From NCBI GenBank assembly GCA_015075375.1, contig JABTUM010000002.1, positions 591,393 through 655,392 of the forward strand: DNA of 64,000 nt, written 5' to 3'. A model generated the notes under the pieces. The model was given only the letters and a program-made list of their open reading frames with translations. It was not told where the DNA came from and made no database searches. This document shows, piece by piece, positions 1-7,930 of the stretch. Within the stretch, counting starts at the first letter, position 1. Every line of letters starts with the position of its first letter. Source of the stretch: Planctomycetota bacterium. Lineage in GTDB: Bacteria; Planctomycetota; SZUA-567; H5-PLA8. The position numbers and the translations under genes were made by a program.

Positions 1-900
1 GCTCTCGTTCAAGTGCGCGATCGAGATGATGCTCAACCGCGCTTTGCCCGATGCCGTATACAGCAGCTTCTGGACATCCAGCGCCTCCCCGTCCAGCCAC
101 GCCGCGAAACTCGGAGCGGCCAGCAGATTGTTGAGCTGCATCGCCAGCGCGAAGCGGTCCGCCGCCGGGAAGAACGTCTCCAGATCGACGAAGCCCACCT
201 TCGCGAACGGCGGCCGCTGGATCTCCTGGATCAGCGCCCCCAGATCCAGATTCCGCCCCTGCCGCCACGCCTGCTCGATCAAATGCGCCAGCAGGATATG
301 CTCCCGGCTGCGCAGCGGATCGGCCTCGATCCGCAACAGCGCCAGCAGACCCGCGACCGCGCCCTGCACTTGCTCGCGCAGCCGCTCGTCGTCGCCGCGT
401 TCGGCCTCCGGCGGAGCGTCGAAGCCGCGCAGCATCGAAAGCGGCAGCCCCGTCCGGCTTCCCGGCGTGTACAACGCGACGTCCGCCGCTCCGCGAAATT
501 TCGCGATCCGCTCCGGCCGCTGATCCCAGTCCGCCAGCCCCTCGCGCCAGCGCCGCGCCGTCGCCTCCGCGTACGCCGCCGGCGTCTGACCCAGCCGTGC
601 AGCCTCCAGCGGATCCAGCCACGGCTCGAAGTCCGTTCCGCGCAATTCGGGGAACGTCAGCAGCAAGTTGCCCAGGTCGCCCTTCGGATCGATCGCGATC
701 GCCGGAATCCCATCGATCGCCGCTTCTTCCAGAAGCCCCAGCGCCAACCCCGTCTTGCCGCTCCCCGTCATCCCCACGATCACCGCATGTGTCGTCAGGT
801 CCTTCGCGTCGTACATCAACAACTCCGGCTTACGCTCGCCCCGCGCGAGGTCGTACTCCCGGCCCAAATAGAACGCGCCCAGCTTTTCGTAATCCACCAT
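1..900 (-). CDS. HerA/DUF87-type P-loop ATPase, 3' part cut off by window edge
   Basis: The gene starts at the ATG at 900 and reads open to base 1, giving 300 residues without a stop, so only the N-terminal part is present. A Walker A motif GMTGSGKT lies at residues 43-50, followed about 25 residues later by an AIDPKGDLGNLL segment. Such an early P-loop plus 'IDPKGD' is typical of HerA/VirB4-like DNA-pumping ATPases (DUF87 or DUF853 families), which are usually much longer. The role is probably an ATP-driven DNA or nucleoprotein motor in the cytoplasm; the exact family cannot be settled without the C-terminus. It follows the small membrane protein at 994-1530 on the same strand with a 93-nt gap and could share its transcript. 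Confidence 0.8.
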   Translation of the reverse strand, partial: MVDYEKLGAFYLGREYDLARGERKPELLMYDAKDLTTHAVIVGMTGSGKTGLALGLLEEAAIDGIPAIAIDPKGDLGNLLLTFPELRGTDFEPWLDPLEAARLGQTPAAYAEATARRWREGLADWDQRPERIAKFRGAADVALYTPGSRTGLPLSMLRGFDAPPEAERGDDERLREQVQGAVAGLLALLRIEADPLRSREHILLAHLIEQAWRQGRNLDLGALIQEIQRPPFAKVGFVDLETFFPAADRFALAMQLNNLLAAPSFAAWLDGEALDVQKLLYTASGKARLSIISIAHLNES

Positions 901-993
901 CCGCCCCGAACCTCCACGAGCCCTGACCGCCTGCCTTCATCGTGCCGGTAGCTGTCGGTTTTATTTTTCCCGTGCACCGTTTCCGTTCACCGC

Positions 994-1530
994 CTACCGC
1001 TCACCGCTCCCCACTTCCACCGTACTGAACTTCCATTCTCCGTCGATCTTCCGGAACGTGCACCGAAACTCCGTCCCGCCCGCGCGAGGATTCAAGTCTT
1101 CCCACGGGCTGTCGTCCGTCGCGCGCCCGCGCAGGACCATCCGGAAGCGCGCCGTCGCCTTTGTCGGATCCACCGCGCTCACCTCCACGGGCACCGTTGC
1201 CGGCGTGATCTCCACCGCAACCACGCGGTACAGGTTCATCAGGCCCATGCTGAATACGCGGTAAGCGGTCTCACGGTCGAGCCCGCCCGGGCCGCGGAAA
1301 TCTTCGGCCAGCGTGTTCGTCACGCGAGCCGGATGACGCTCGCGCGCGGCCTGCGCGGCTTCGGCGATCGTCTCGCGGATCTTCGTCTCGTCCGATTTGA
1401 AGAAGCGGTTGTACGTCCAGCCGGCCAGCAAATAGAGCGCGAAGAACGCCAGCAGCGCCGCCAGCGCCGTACGCGGCGTGAAGCGAAATCCACTCGTCCG
1501 CCGCCCGCCTCCCGCCAGATCGTCGCGCAT
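994..1530 (-). CDS. Single-pass membrane protein with NTF2-like extracytoplasmic domain, unknown function
   Basis: 178 residues. A basic N-terminus is followed by one hydrophobic helix at about residues 21-40, then a 135-residue domain with a short helical start (KIRETIAEAAQAA) and a sheet-rich end (TFRKIDGEWKFSTVEV). That arrangement, ending in the 'dGeWkf..v.v' strand, is typical of NTF2/SnoaL-fold proteins; the fold is an inference. No catalytic motif stands out. The neighbour downstream is the HerA-type ATPase, and upstream lies a 670-base gene-poor stretch that would hold its promoter. The protein probably sits in the inner membrane with the domain outside. I recognise no specific family name. 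Confidence 0.7.
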   Translation of the reverse strand: MRDDLAGGGRRTSGFRFTPRTALAALLAFFALYLLAGWTYNRFFKSDETKIRETIAEAAQAARERHPARVTNTLAEDFRGPGGLDRETAYRVFSMGLMNLYRVVAVEITPATVPVEVSAVDPTKATARFRMVLRGRATDDSPWEDLNPRAGGTEFRCTFRKIDGEWKFSTVEVGSGER

Positions 1531-1679
1531 GGCGTTGGAACCTACCTTCTCGCCCGCAACCGGTCAATGCGCCCGCGCCTTCGCGGCAGGATATTTCAGT
1601 GCACGCATCGCCCCTTTCCCAGCTTGGCTTGATGATGATTGCCGGCGATATAGACCCGCTGAATGTGCGTTGTGCCTAT

Positions 1680-1714
1680 CCCTCTTCCGCTGGGAGAGGG
1701 CCGTGTGAGGGAGG
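1680..1714. repeat. C-rich/G-rich interspersed palindrome, copy 1
   Basis: CCCTCTTCC and GGGAGAGGG face each other across a GCT loop and are followed by GTGAGGG. The copy at 4042-4074 has the same plan (CCCTCTCCC, short loop, GAGGG, GGTGAGGG). Palindromes of this type are common as dispersed intergenic repeats in many bacterial genomes; I rely on memory for that comparison. Confidence 0.55.
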
Positions 1715-1935
1715 TTCTTCAACAGACCTAATATTGCCACGATCCCGAACGCGTTCTGTTCCGTCTGGATAGGCCGTAGTGGTTCACGTTCCTTCGGGGC
1801 AGGATGAATGTTTGGGACACCCCGCAGCGGCCGCACGCAGCCCGTACCCGATGCGCCGCGAGGACCGCAATTGCCCGCCCGAGCCGCCCCGCATCACGGC
1901 TTCGCACCGTTGCAAAAGCCATTTAATCCAATTCC

Positions 1936-2030
1936 GCCTGAAAGGCGAAATTAATGTAGCCAAGGGCAACGCCCCCTGGTTGAAGCGCACCCTACGCCGC
2001 GGCCCTGAAAGGGCATATTGAAACCCGCGT
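1936..2030. repeat. Hairpin-rich interspersed repeat with a recurring CCTGAAAGG core
   Basis: GCCTGAAAGGC at 1936-1946 and GCCCTGAAAGGGC at 2002-2014 are two versions of the same hairpin core. Between them lies AAGGGCAACGCCC, a second GGGC-AAC-GCCC hairpin. This succession of GCCCTGAAAGGGC followed by AAGGGCAACGCCC-type elements resembles a dispersed intergenic repeat I know from Bacteroidota, Verrucomicrobia and Planctomycetota genomes, where it creates spurious ORFs. The segment is not protein coding here. Confidence 0.5.
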
Positions 2031-2201
2031 GCCAGCGAGCACTCCGTGGGCGGAGCTTTGTTCGCCCTCTTCTCATGTTCGCAAGCTCCCCTAGACAATC
2101 CTTCGGCTTGTCTGGGCCGCTCGTGGGCCAATGGCGCAGGCTTGTCTTCTTGATCCCGTGATCGTTCTTCGGTTTGCATGGCGTAATGAAACCGTGCCAG
2201 C

Positions 2202-3446
2202 CTATTGTAATTTTTGCCACGCCGCCTCAACGATCCTAGACGAAGCATCATCCGGATGCTGCGCACGGCAGTCCTTCATCAACTCGCCGTTGCCCATCCA
2301 CAGCCCGTAGCTGTTACGAATCGTCCTGCCCAAATTTTGATGGTAATTCACGAGATCCTGCGCCTTTGTAGCTTTAAGTTGTGCTTTGGACTCGGCGCTT
2401 AACTCTTGCAGTAAGCGGTCGGCAGCGGCGTCCATCGTGCGCGGCCAAGTGTGCGGTTCCGAAGCGGGCTCCCAAAGAGCTTCGATCCGATTGAGTCCGG
2501 TTACTTTCAACTTGCCGCGTTGGTCGGCATCAGCCAATAACTTTCGAGCGCCATCCGACATTTTTGCGCCATACACCACCACCGATTTCAGTCGTTTGAA
2601 CTCCTGCAGTGTGCCCGCCATGTCGTCGTCTATAATCGACCGGCTCAGCACAATGCATGTAAGCGACTTATGATTTTTTAATTCACGAATGCCGACAGCA
2701 GTGACCCCGGTTTCGCTAAGGTTCAGGAATTCGAGTGCATCCATGGTGGCCACCGATCGAAGCGCAGAGTCGGAAAGTTGCGTTTTTTCGAGACTTAATC
2801 GAGCCAAAGCAGGAAAGCTTTTGGAAAGGGTCGCCACCCCAGTACCAGAAACTCCAGATCTATACAGACAAAGGTCGCTCATACCCTTGGCTTCTCGTAG
2901 TGCATCAATGAGGGCATCCGATACTCTTTCGCCGTAAAAATGGAGCTTCTTCAATGCCTTAAAATGGCGAAATACTTCAGCGCTTTGATCATCTACTCGC
3001 GTGGCGCCGAGTATTAATGCTTGAAGTCGGGAGAGTTGGGTGAGGTGCGAAAAGCCTTCGTTGTCTATTTTGGTAGAAGCAAGACTTAGATATTCTAAGT
3101 TCGTTAGTTCGCCGATTTTCCTTAACCCTTCATCGTTCAAATTGGTGAAAGGTAAGCTCAACTCAGTTAGATGTTTATACTCTTTGAGTTCGGCGAGCGA
3201 GGCGGGCAGCACGTGGGAGCCATCCAACGCGACTCCTTTCAGGTGCTCCACCCGCGCACCAGCCTTAATTTGCGCGTGCACGGACTGCTCATTCTTTTCC
3301 CCAAGTATGCTGAGCACGCCATCTTTAATGGGTAGCGGAGGGTCTTGAAGCCGTTCTTCACCTGCCCACGAGTTTGCTAGTGGTTGTAGTGCAGTGGCCG
3401 CCAATGGAAGTACCAGGAGCCAGAGGAATCCCGTCGCTCGCTTCAT
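2202..3446 (-). CDS. Exported leucine-rich-repeat protein with C-terminal DUF6794-like domain
   Basis: 414 residues beginning with a signal peptide (basic MKR, hydrophobic core to about residue 20, Ala-rich cleavage region near 28). Residues about 90-305 hold roughly nine LRRs of 24-26 residues with the pattern L..L.L..T.v.d.gl..l, as in planctomycete-type internalin/RNI-like repeats. The last about 85 residues (WPRTMDAAADRLL ... IRNSYGLWMGN ... HPDDASSRIVEAAW) match my memory of DUF6794, a small helical domain of unknown function. The protein is probably secreted or periplasmic and binds other proteins through the LRR face. GC content is lower than in surrounding genes, which may indicate later acquisition. 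It is monocistronic, flanked by long gene-poor gaps on both sides. Confidence 0.8.
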   Translation of the reverse strand: MKRATGFLWLLVLPLAATALQPLANSWAGEERLQDPPLPIKDGVLSILGEKNEQSVHAQIKAGARVEHLKGVALDGSHVLPASLAELKEYKHLTELSLPFTNLNDEGLRKIGELTNLEYLSLASTKIDNEGFSHLTQLSRLQALILGATRVDDQSAEVFRHFKALKKLHFYGERVSDALIDALREAKGMSDLCLYRSGVSGTGVATLSKSFPALARLSLEKTQLSDSALRSVATMDALEFLNLSETGVTAVGIRELKNHKSLTCIVLSRSIIDDDMAGTLQEFKRLKSVVVYGAKMSDGARKLLADADQRGKLKVTGLNRIEALWEPASEPHTWPRTMDAAADRLLQELSAESKAQLKATKAQDLVNYHQNLGRTIRNSYGLWMGNGELMKDCRAQHPDDASSRIVEAAWQKLQ

Positions 3447-4109
3447 GGCCCATTCTCCGTGTTTCCCCGATCACCCTCTGCATAGGGCGCGGCAGGAATC
3501 CTTAACGCCCTTTGATTCTAGCGCCTCGCGCTGCGGCTGATCGCAACCAATGCCCAACGGCATAACGCACGCACTCTCCACAGACCACGGAAAACTTCTT
3601 GGTGTCGCCTAGCAGTTCGCGTCATGAAGGGACGCGATGAATACCCGCTTATGCGCTGAGCATCGCCAGTGTCGCAGCCCCTCCTTGCCAAGGGAGCTGA
3701 ACCAAACAAGCCGCGAGAGGCGCGCTCCGGCTTTACCCCCTCCGGTTCTTCAAATGCACAAGCGCCGAACTTGGTGCAAAAGCACCCCGCCGAAACCTAA
3801 GCTCTGCCCAGGCTTGGACCTACATGAAAAAAATTACACATAGCGTATCGTTTTATAGCAGTTTTATGGCACGATCAAACTTTTGCTCGACGTGCAGCGT
3901 TTGGAGACCCTTACGGATTGCGTATTTTCACCATGCGAGGCACCTGAGCAACTGCACCCGTTCCCAACCTCGAACTTGCCGCGCGACCGCGCTTCGCGCA
4001 TCATTCGCTTTTGGATCTATGGAAGTAGCCGTTGACCTTTTCCCCTCTCCCTCTGGGCGAGGGTAGGGTGAGGGCGGTTTTTACAGCCTCCAAAGCGGGC
4101 ACCCAAACC
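3447..4109. other. Gene-poor stretch upstream of two divergent genes
   Basis: This gap separates the LRR gene (minus) from the oxygenase gene (plus) and must hold both promoters. It contains a relatively AT-rich part around 3820-3900 and the palindromic repeat at 4042-4074. Short open frames here lack start signals and domain similarity. No RNA gene was recognised. Confidence 0.55.
4042..4074. repeat. C-rich/G-rich interspersed palindrome, copy 2
   Basis: CCCCTCTCCCTCTGGG then CGAGGGTAGGGTGAGGG; CCCTC and GAGGG can pair. It is the second copy of the element at 1680-1714. It lies just ahead of the oxygenase start, so an upstream in-frame start at 4032 would place repeat sequence inside the protein and is unlikely. 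Confidence 0.55.
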
Positions 4110-4844
4110 ATGCTCACGTCCACCCAACTCCAGCGCTACCACGAAGATGGATTCATCCTCGTGCCCAGCTTCTACACCGCGGCCGACGACGAACGCCTCG
4201 AAGCCGCCCTCGCCCCCGCCCGGCGCTCCGGCTGGGGCGGCAGCGGCCGCTATCCGTGTTCCCATCCGGTCGAGCGTGGTTTTGCCGATGTCTGCCATAC
4301 GCTGCCGCTTATAAAGCGTTATCTGCACCCGACTAGCGTGGCCATCGCGCGCCAAGTCCTCGCCGCCGACGTGCTCCTGCGCTGCGGCATTCTCGTCGAT
4401 CTGGAACCCAACGACGCCACGCCTTGGCATCGAGACGTGCAAGGTCTTCCCTTCACACTCTTTATGCATTACCTCCAAGGCGCCTCCGCCGCCCACGGCT
4501 GCCTCCGCGTCATCCCTGGAAGTCATTTAATGGAAGAAGCTTACATCGATGCCGAGTTCGACCGCGTCGCCGTCGAACAAAACCTTTCCCACTGCCGCCG
4601 CAGTGAGCTCGTCGTACACCCCCGCGAAGTCCCGCTGGAAGTCCGTCACGAAGACCTGATCGTACGCGATAGTCGTTTGTGGCACGGTACTTACGTGAAC
4701 AAAAGCGACCGCTACCGCACCCTGCTCACCTGGGCCTTCATCCGCCGCCAAGACGCGTCCGAATGGCGCTTCCCGTTCCCTGAGCAACTCCAGTTCATGC
4801 CTGAATTTACAACCGAAGAGCGGCGCCTGATGGGCTGGGCCTGA
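4110..4844 (+). CDS. Phytanoyl-CoA dioxygenase (PhyH) family Fe(II)/2-oxoglutarate oxygenase
   Basis: 244 residues from the ATG at 4110; the frame stays open upstream but only through a repeat, so this start is preferred. The protein opens with the usual 'F..dGF..v..f' segment (YHEDGFILVPSFYT). Iron ligands fit H107-x-D109 (TPWHRD) and H192 (RLWHGT), and R203 would bind 2-oxoglutarate. Substrates of this family are diverse (phytanoyl-CoA, halogenated or ectoine-type substrates, small metabolites), so the substrate is unknown. It acts in the cytoplasm; no signal peptide is present. The next gene starts 42 nt downstream on the same strand and may be co-transcribed. Confidence 0.85.
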   Translation: MLTSTQLQRYHEDGFILVPSFYTAADDERLEAALAPARRSGWGGSGRYPCSHPVERGFADVCHTLPLIKRYLHPTSVAIARQVLAADVLLRCGILVDLEPNDATPWHRDVQGLPFTLFMHYLQGASAAHGCLRVIPGSHLMEEAYIDAEFDRVAVEQNLSHCRRSELVVHPREVPLEVRHEDLIVRDSRLWHGTYVNKSDRYRTLLTWAFIRRQDASEWRFPFPEQLQFMPEFTTEERRLMGWA

Positions 4845-4886
4845 GCTTTTCGTTCCCTTCCTAAAGTCTGCAGCCGTCAAAGGATA

Positions 4887-6815
4887 GTGAAAAGAGCCCT
4901 GTTACTGCTCGCCGCGTTGAGCCTAACCCTCGACGCCGTCGAACCTAACGCAAATGCAGCGCCCGCCGTCCGGCGTGAAACCCGCCGCCTCGGCGCTTCC
5001 TATTATATCGGGGGCTACTGGTTTCAGTACCTGGGTCAGGATGTAAACCAAGATGGCGTTTGGCTTTATCCGCATCAGGACGGCGTGCCCGAACTCTTCC
5101 AGGCACCCGCCGCCGGCGGCGAATGGCGCGGCAGCCTCGACTCGCGTTTTACCCTCGCCACCGGGCGCTTTCGTAACCTCTTCAACGCTGCGGAGTTACT
5201 TCAAGAGCTGAGCGCCCCCGACCGCTCCGCCGCCGCCCGCCAGCGCGCCGCGCGTATCCTACGCTTCTTTATAGCGCGCCATCCCGATCCCCTAGGTCCC
5301 TATTATCTAAGGCGTTCCATGAATGCCATCGAAGGTCTGCTGGGCGCCCCCGACCGCGTCTGGCTGAACCAGCAAGCCGCTGAAGACCAGGCATTTCTCG
5401 ACCGCGTCGCCCGGCCCGGTATCGAGCTTCCGGCGCTCGCCGCGCCGCGGCCGCTAAAGGACGGCCCCGCCGAGTTTTACAGACGATGGATTGCCGACGG
5501 CTACCTCGATATCGCCGTGATCGGCGGAAACCTCTACGATCCCCAGCGCGGTACGCTTAACGCATGGAAATACATCGAGGAATTTAAGCTTGAATTAGTC
5601 AAGCAGGGTTTTGAATTAAGCTCGTTTCGGGACTCCAAATCCAAAGATCTCCTGCTCGGATCGGCACGCATCCTGGGCCAGCCCGTGCGCGTTCGTATCT
5701 GGGCCACCGGAGCGAGTTTACACGAATCCCAGACGGTCCGGTGCGTGGCGAATTTCGTCTCCGGCCTGGCCCATGCCGATCTTCTTTTCTACCACGGCCA
5801 TTCGAATCACGATTCCGGCGCTTATTTTCTATCCGAAACGCCCGCTGAATTTGCACGCTTTCAGCTCGGATTGGGCGACTCCAGGGACCTTGAAAACAAA
5901 GCCTACGGCTTGGGTCGCAAACCGTATCAGCTCTTCGGGTTGCAAAGCTGCCTCAGCTATTCCAAGTACGCCGTCACCTTGCGCGAAGCGCTCCAGCTTC
6001 GCCACGGCGCGCCGCGCGACGGCGTCGGCGTAATGGCAAACCCAGCCTTCGCTTGCATGTACGATTTCGTCCCGCGCTATGCGAAGCTCGTCGAACTGAT
6101 CCTCAAGCAGTCCGGTGCGCGTACGATTCAAGAATCCCTGAACGCCATCAGGCCCGATCCGATCACACCTAACTTGGTGTTGAGGAATGTGTTGCAGGCC
6201 CGAGACACCTTCCTCGTTCCGCCGGAGGTAACTCTCGCTGAAGCCGAAGAACTCCCCGCCGACGCCCAGGGTCAAGCGCTCGTGCGCGCTCGCGGGAGCG
6301 ATGGCGCAACCTATTACAGCAGCGAGGTTTTCGCGCAAGACCGCTGGGGCGAAGTCCGGCAGATCGTCCCCTGCGCCTTGGGGCTATACGCTTTGTTCGA
6401 CGACGGCGCGGTTTACGAATACGGCCAAGGCTCCCAAGGTTCGATGCGGCGCAGCCGCTTTGCACGCGCAACGGAAGCTCGATTTCAAGCCCTGGCCATG
6501 ACTTACAATAGCGGGCGCGAACGATTCATTTTGCTTGGAAAAGACGGCATTATTTATGAGCACGATACCGCTTCGGATGCGCTGCGCCGGTCGCTTCGGC
6601 AAGCGCCGCCCGGCGTGGAGTTTAGGTCCATCGGCGCCGAGCCGGACGGGCGCTGGATCGCACAGGACGCCGACATGCGCTGGCATGCCTGGGCGCAGAA
6701 GACCAACCGCTTTGAAGTACTCGAGGCCCCGCCAGACCTTAGCGCATGCTCGCCGGCGCTGGGTTCCTTTGGCCGACACGCCGAAATCCGGATCGCTCCG
6801 AAACCTCAGCGCTGA
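4887..6815 (+). CDS. Exported protein with possible caspase-fold (clan CD-like) module and C-terminal propeller-like region
   Basis: 642 residues from a GTG at 4887, with an AAAGGA motif just upstream (unusually close). A signal peptide covers about residues 1-24. Residues about 205-380 contain the order typical of caspase/clostripain/gingipain-type proteins: a strand ending in LLFYHGHSNH (H303 or H305) and, 50 residues later, a strand ending in LQSC (C355). After about residue 465, sequence blocks such as 'GLYALFDDGAVYEY' and 'FILLGKDGIIYEH' recur every about 45 residues, suggesting a tectonin/RCC1-like propeller. The caspase assignment is inference from the spacing only; substrate and partners are unknown. 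Its last 10 nt overlap the 3' end of the convergent gene at 6806-7930. Confidence 0.6.
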   Translation: MKRALLLLAALSLTLDAVEPNANAAPAVRRETRRLGASYYIGGYWFQYLGQDVNQDGVWLYPHQDGVPELFQAPAAGGEWRGSLDSRFTLATGRFRNLFNAAELLQELSAPDRSAAARQRAARILRFFIARHPDPLGPYYLRRSMNAIEGLLGAPDRVWLNQQAAEDQAFLDRVARPGIELPALAAPRPLKDGPAEFYRRWIADGYLDIAVIGGNLYDPQRGTLNAWKYIEEFKLELVKQGFELSSFRDSKSKDLLLGSARILGQPVRVRIWATGASLHESQTVRCVANFVSGLAHADLLFYHGHSNHDSGAYFLSETPAEFARFQLGLGDSRDLENKAYGLGRKPYQLFGLQSCLSYSKYAVTLREALQLRHGAPRDGVGVMANPAFACMYDFVPRYAKLVELILKQSGARTIQESLNAIRPDPITPNLVLRNVLQARDTFLVPPEVTLAEAEELPADAQGQALVRARGSDGATYYSSEVFAQDRWGEVRQIVPCALGLYALFDDGAVYEYGQGSQGSMRRSRFARATEARFQALAMTYNSGRERFILLGKDGIIYEHDTASDALRRSLRQAPPGVEFRSIGAEPDGRWIAQDADMRWHAWAQKTNRFEVLEAPPDLSACSPALGSFGRHAEIRIAPKPQR

Positions 6816-7930
6816 TAAATCGGCAACAGATGTTCGTGCACCGCCAGCGCCAGCACCGCCATCGTGGTCGTGTAAACGGCTGCGCCGCGGTCCCACTCGT
6901 TGTTACCCGGGCACTCGGGCCAACTTCCATCGGCGGCTTGATTCTTAAGCAGCGCTTCGTCGATGTACGGAAAGAACTTATTCCACGCTTCGTCGCCCAT
7001 CTGGTACATCCCCACCGCCGAGTAGTAGATGCGATAATAGAACCAGCCGCCTTTGCCCCACGCCGGTGGATCCTGCAGCATCTTCGCGGTGCTCAGCGCC
7101 AACTCCGGCGCATCGTAAATGCCGCAAACCGGGAGCGCCAAAAGACCTACGCCGCGCAGCGGCGGCTTGTCTTCGGGCGCTTGATACCCGAAGCCGCCCT
7201 GCGGATGCGCGTTGGTCCGGATGTACTGAATCGCCGCTTCGATCGCCGCGTGCGGGACATTTAGGCCGATGTTCTTCGCCGAGCGCAGAGCCATCGTCTG
7301 CCAGCCGGTGAGCGAGAGATCGCTGTCGCCGCTGTTGGGATGATAGCGCCAGCCGCCCTGCATGTTCGGCGCCTTCTTCACCGACTGTGCTTCTAAGATC
7401 AGCTTCACCGTACGCTTACAGCCTTCGAGCAAGCGCCGCTCCAGCACTTCGTCGCGCGTCATCCCCGCCGCTTCGGTCAGCATCAAGGTGCAGATTCCGT
7501 GGCCGTACATGTTGCTGCCGTCGGAATGCCCCAAGTAACCGTCGTCGCGCATCTGCGAGAGCACGAAGTTCAAGCCGCGCCGGATCGCCGGACCGTGCAG
7601 CGGATCGTCGGGCGTATGCCCGGCCGCCATCAGCGCCATAATGCTAAGTCCGGTCAGCGCATTCTTTAACGAAGCGCCGAAGCTGCCGTCGGGATTCTGC
7701 TGCGTGAGTAAGAACGCGACGCCCTTGGCGATGGCCTGATCGCGCGGCGACTTTTCCTGCAGCGTGCGCAACAGCGCCGCTTCGTCCTCCATGAACGGAA
7801 CCGCGCCCTGCTCTTCCGCCTCGCCCGCACAAAGCGAAAAGGCCAAGGAGGCCAACACCAAACCGCAACCCCAAGCACTGCAACGGGGTAGCGCAGTCAG
7901 GTGTAGACGGTTCCGGCGCTCTAGGCTCAT
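6806..7930 (-). CDS. Exported alpha/alpha-toroid protein of the prenyltransferase/squalene-cyclase repeat type
   Basis: 374 residues with a hydrophobic signal segment at about residues 18-36 ending in SLCAGEA. The body contains QW-like repeats (QQNPDGSFG, GGWRYHP, GGFGYQ, NQAADGSWPE) typical of the terpenoid-cyclase/protein-prenyltransferase toroid. The DxDD acid motif of true squalene-hopene cyclases is absent, so cyclase activity is unlikely; exported toroids of this kind in planctomycete-like genomes are of unknown function. It is the last gene of the sigma/MoxR/VWA operon: its ATG overlaps the stop of the DUF4175 gene by 4 nt (ATGA), implying translational coupling. Its end overlaps the convergent gene by 10 nt. 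Confidence 0.8.
   Translation of the reverse strand: MSLERRNRLHLTALPRCSAWGCGLVLASLAFSLCAGEAEEQGAVPFMEDEAALLRTLQEKSPRDQAIAKGVAFLLTQQNPDGSFGASLKNALTGLSIMALMAAGHTPDDPLHGPAIRRGLNFVLSQMRDDGYLGHSDGSNMYGHGICTLMLTEAAGMTRDEVLERRLLEGCKRTVKLILEAQSVKKAPNMQGGWRYHPNSGDSDLSLTGWQTMALRSAKNIGLNVPHAAIEAAIQYIRTNAHPQGGFGYQAPEDKPPLRGVGLLALPVCGIYDAPELALSTAKMLQDPPAWGKGGWFYYRIYYSAVGMYQMGDEAWNKFFPYIDEALLKNQAADGSWPECPGNNEWDRGAAVYTTTMAVLALAVHEHLLPIYQR

Larger units (their letters stand above)
1531..2201. other. Gene-poor stretch with repeats
   Basis: No convincing gene lies between the small membrane protein and the LRR gene. Open frames of 60-160 codons exist on both strands, but none has a ribosome-binding site, a recognisable domain or codon use like the neighbours. 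The stretch holds a C-rich/G-rich palindrome at 1680-1714 and a hairpin-rich repeat at 1936-2030, both listed separately. A further short inverted pair (CTCCG/CGGAG) lies near 2041-2055. The rest shows nothing I can interpret. Confidence 0.6.

Noticed and set aside
13..951. Open plus-strand frame of 312 codons at the left end
   Set aside because: It lies antisense to the HerA-type ATPase, whose Walker A motif is on the minus strand; the plus frame is rich in Arg/Pro with no domain.
2041..2062. Short inverted pair CTCCG/CGGAG followed by a few T as a terminator
   Set aside because: Five-base stem with no T-run of note and no plus-strand gene ending nearby.
3824..4066. Possible small gene of 80 codons in the gap before the oxygenase
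   Set aside because: It runs into the palindromic repeat, has Cys/Ser/Arg-rich sequence without a domain and lacks a ribosome-binding site.
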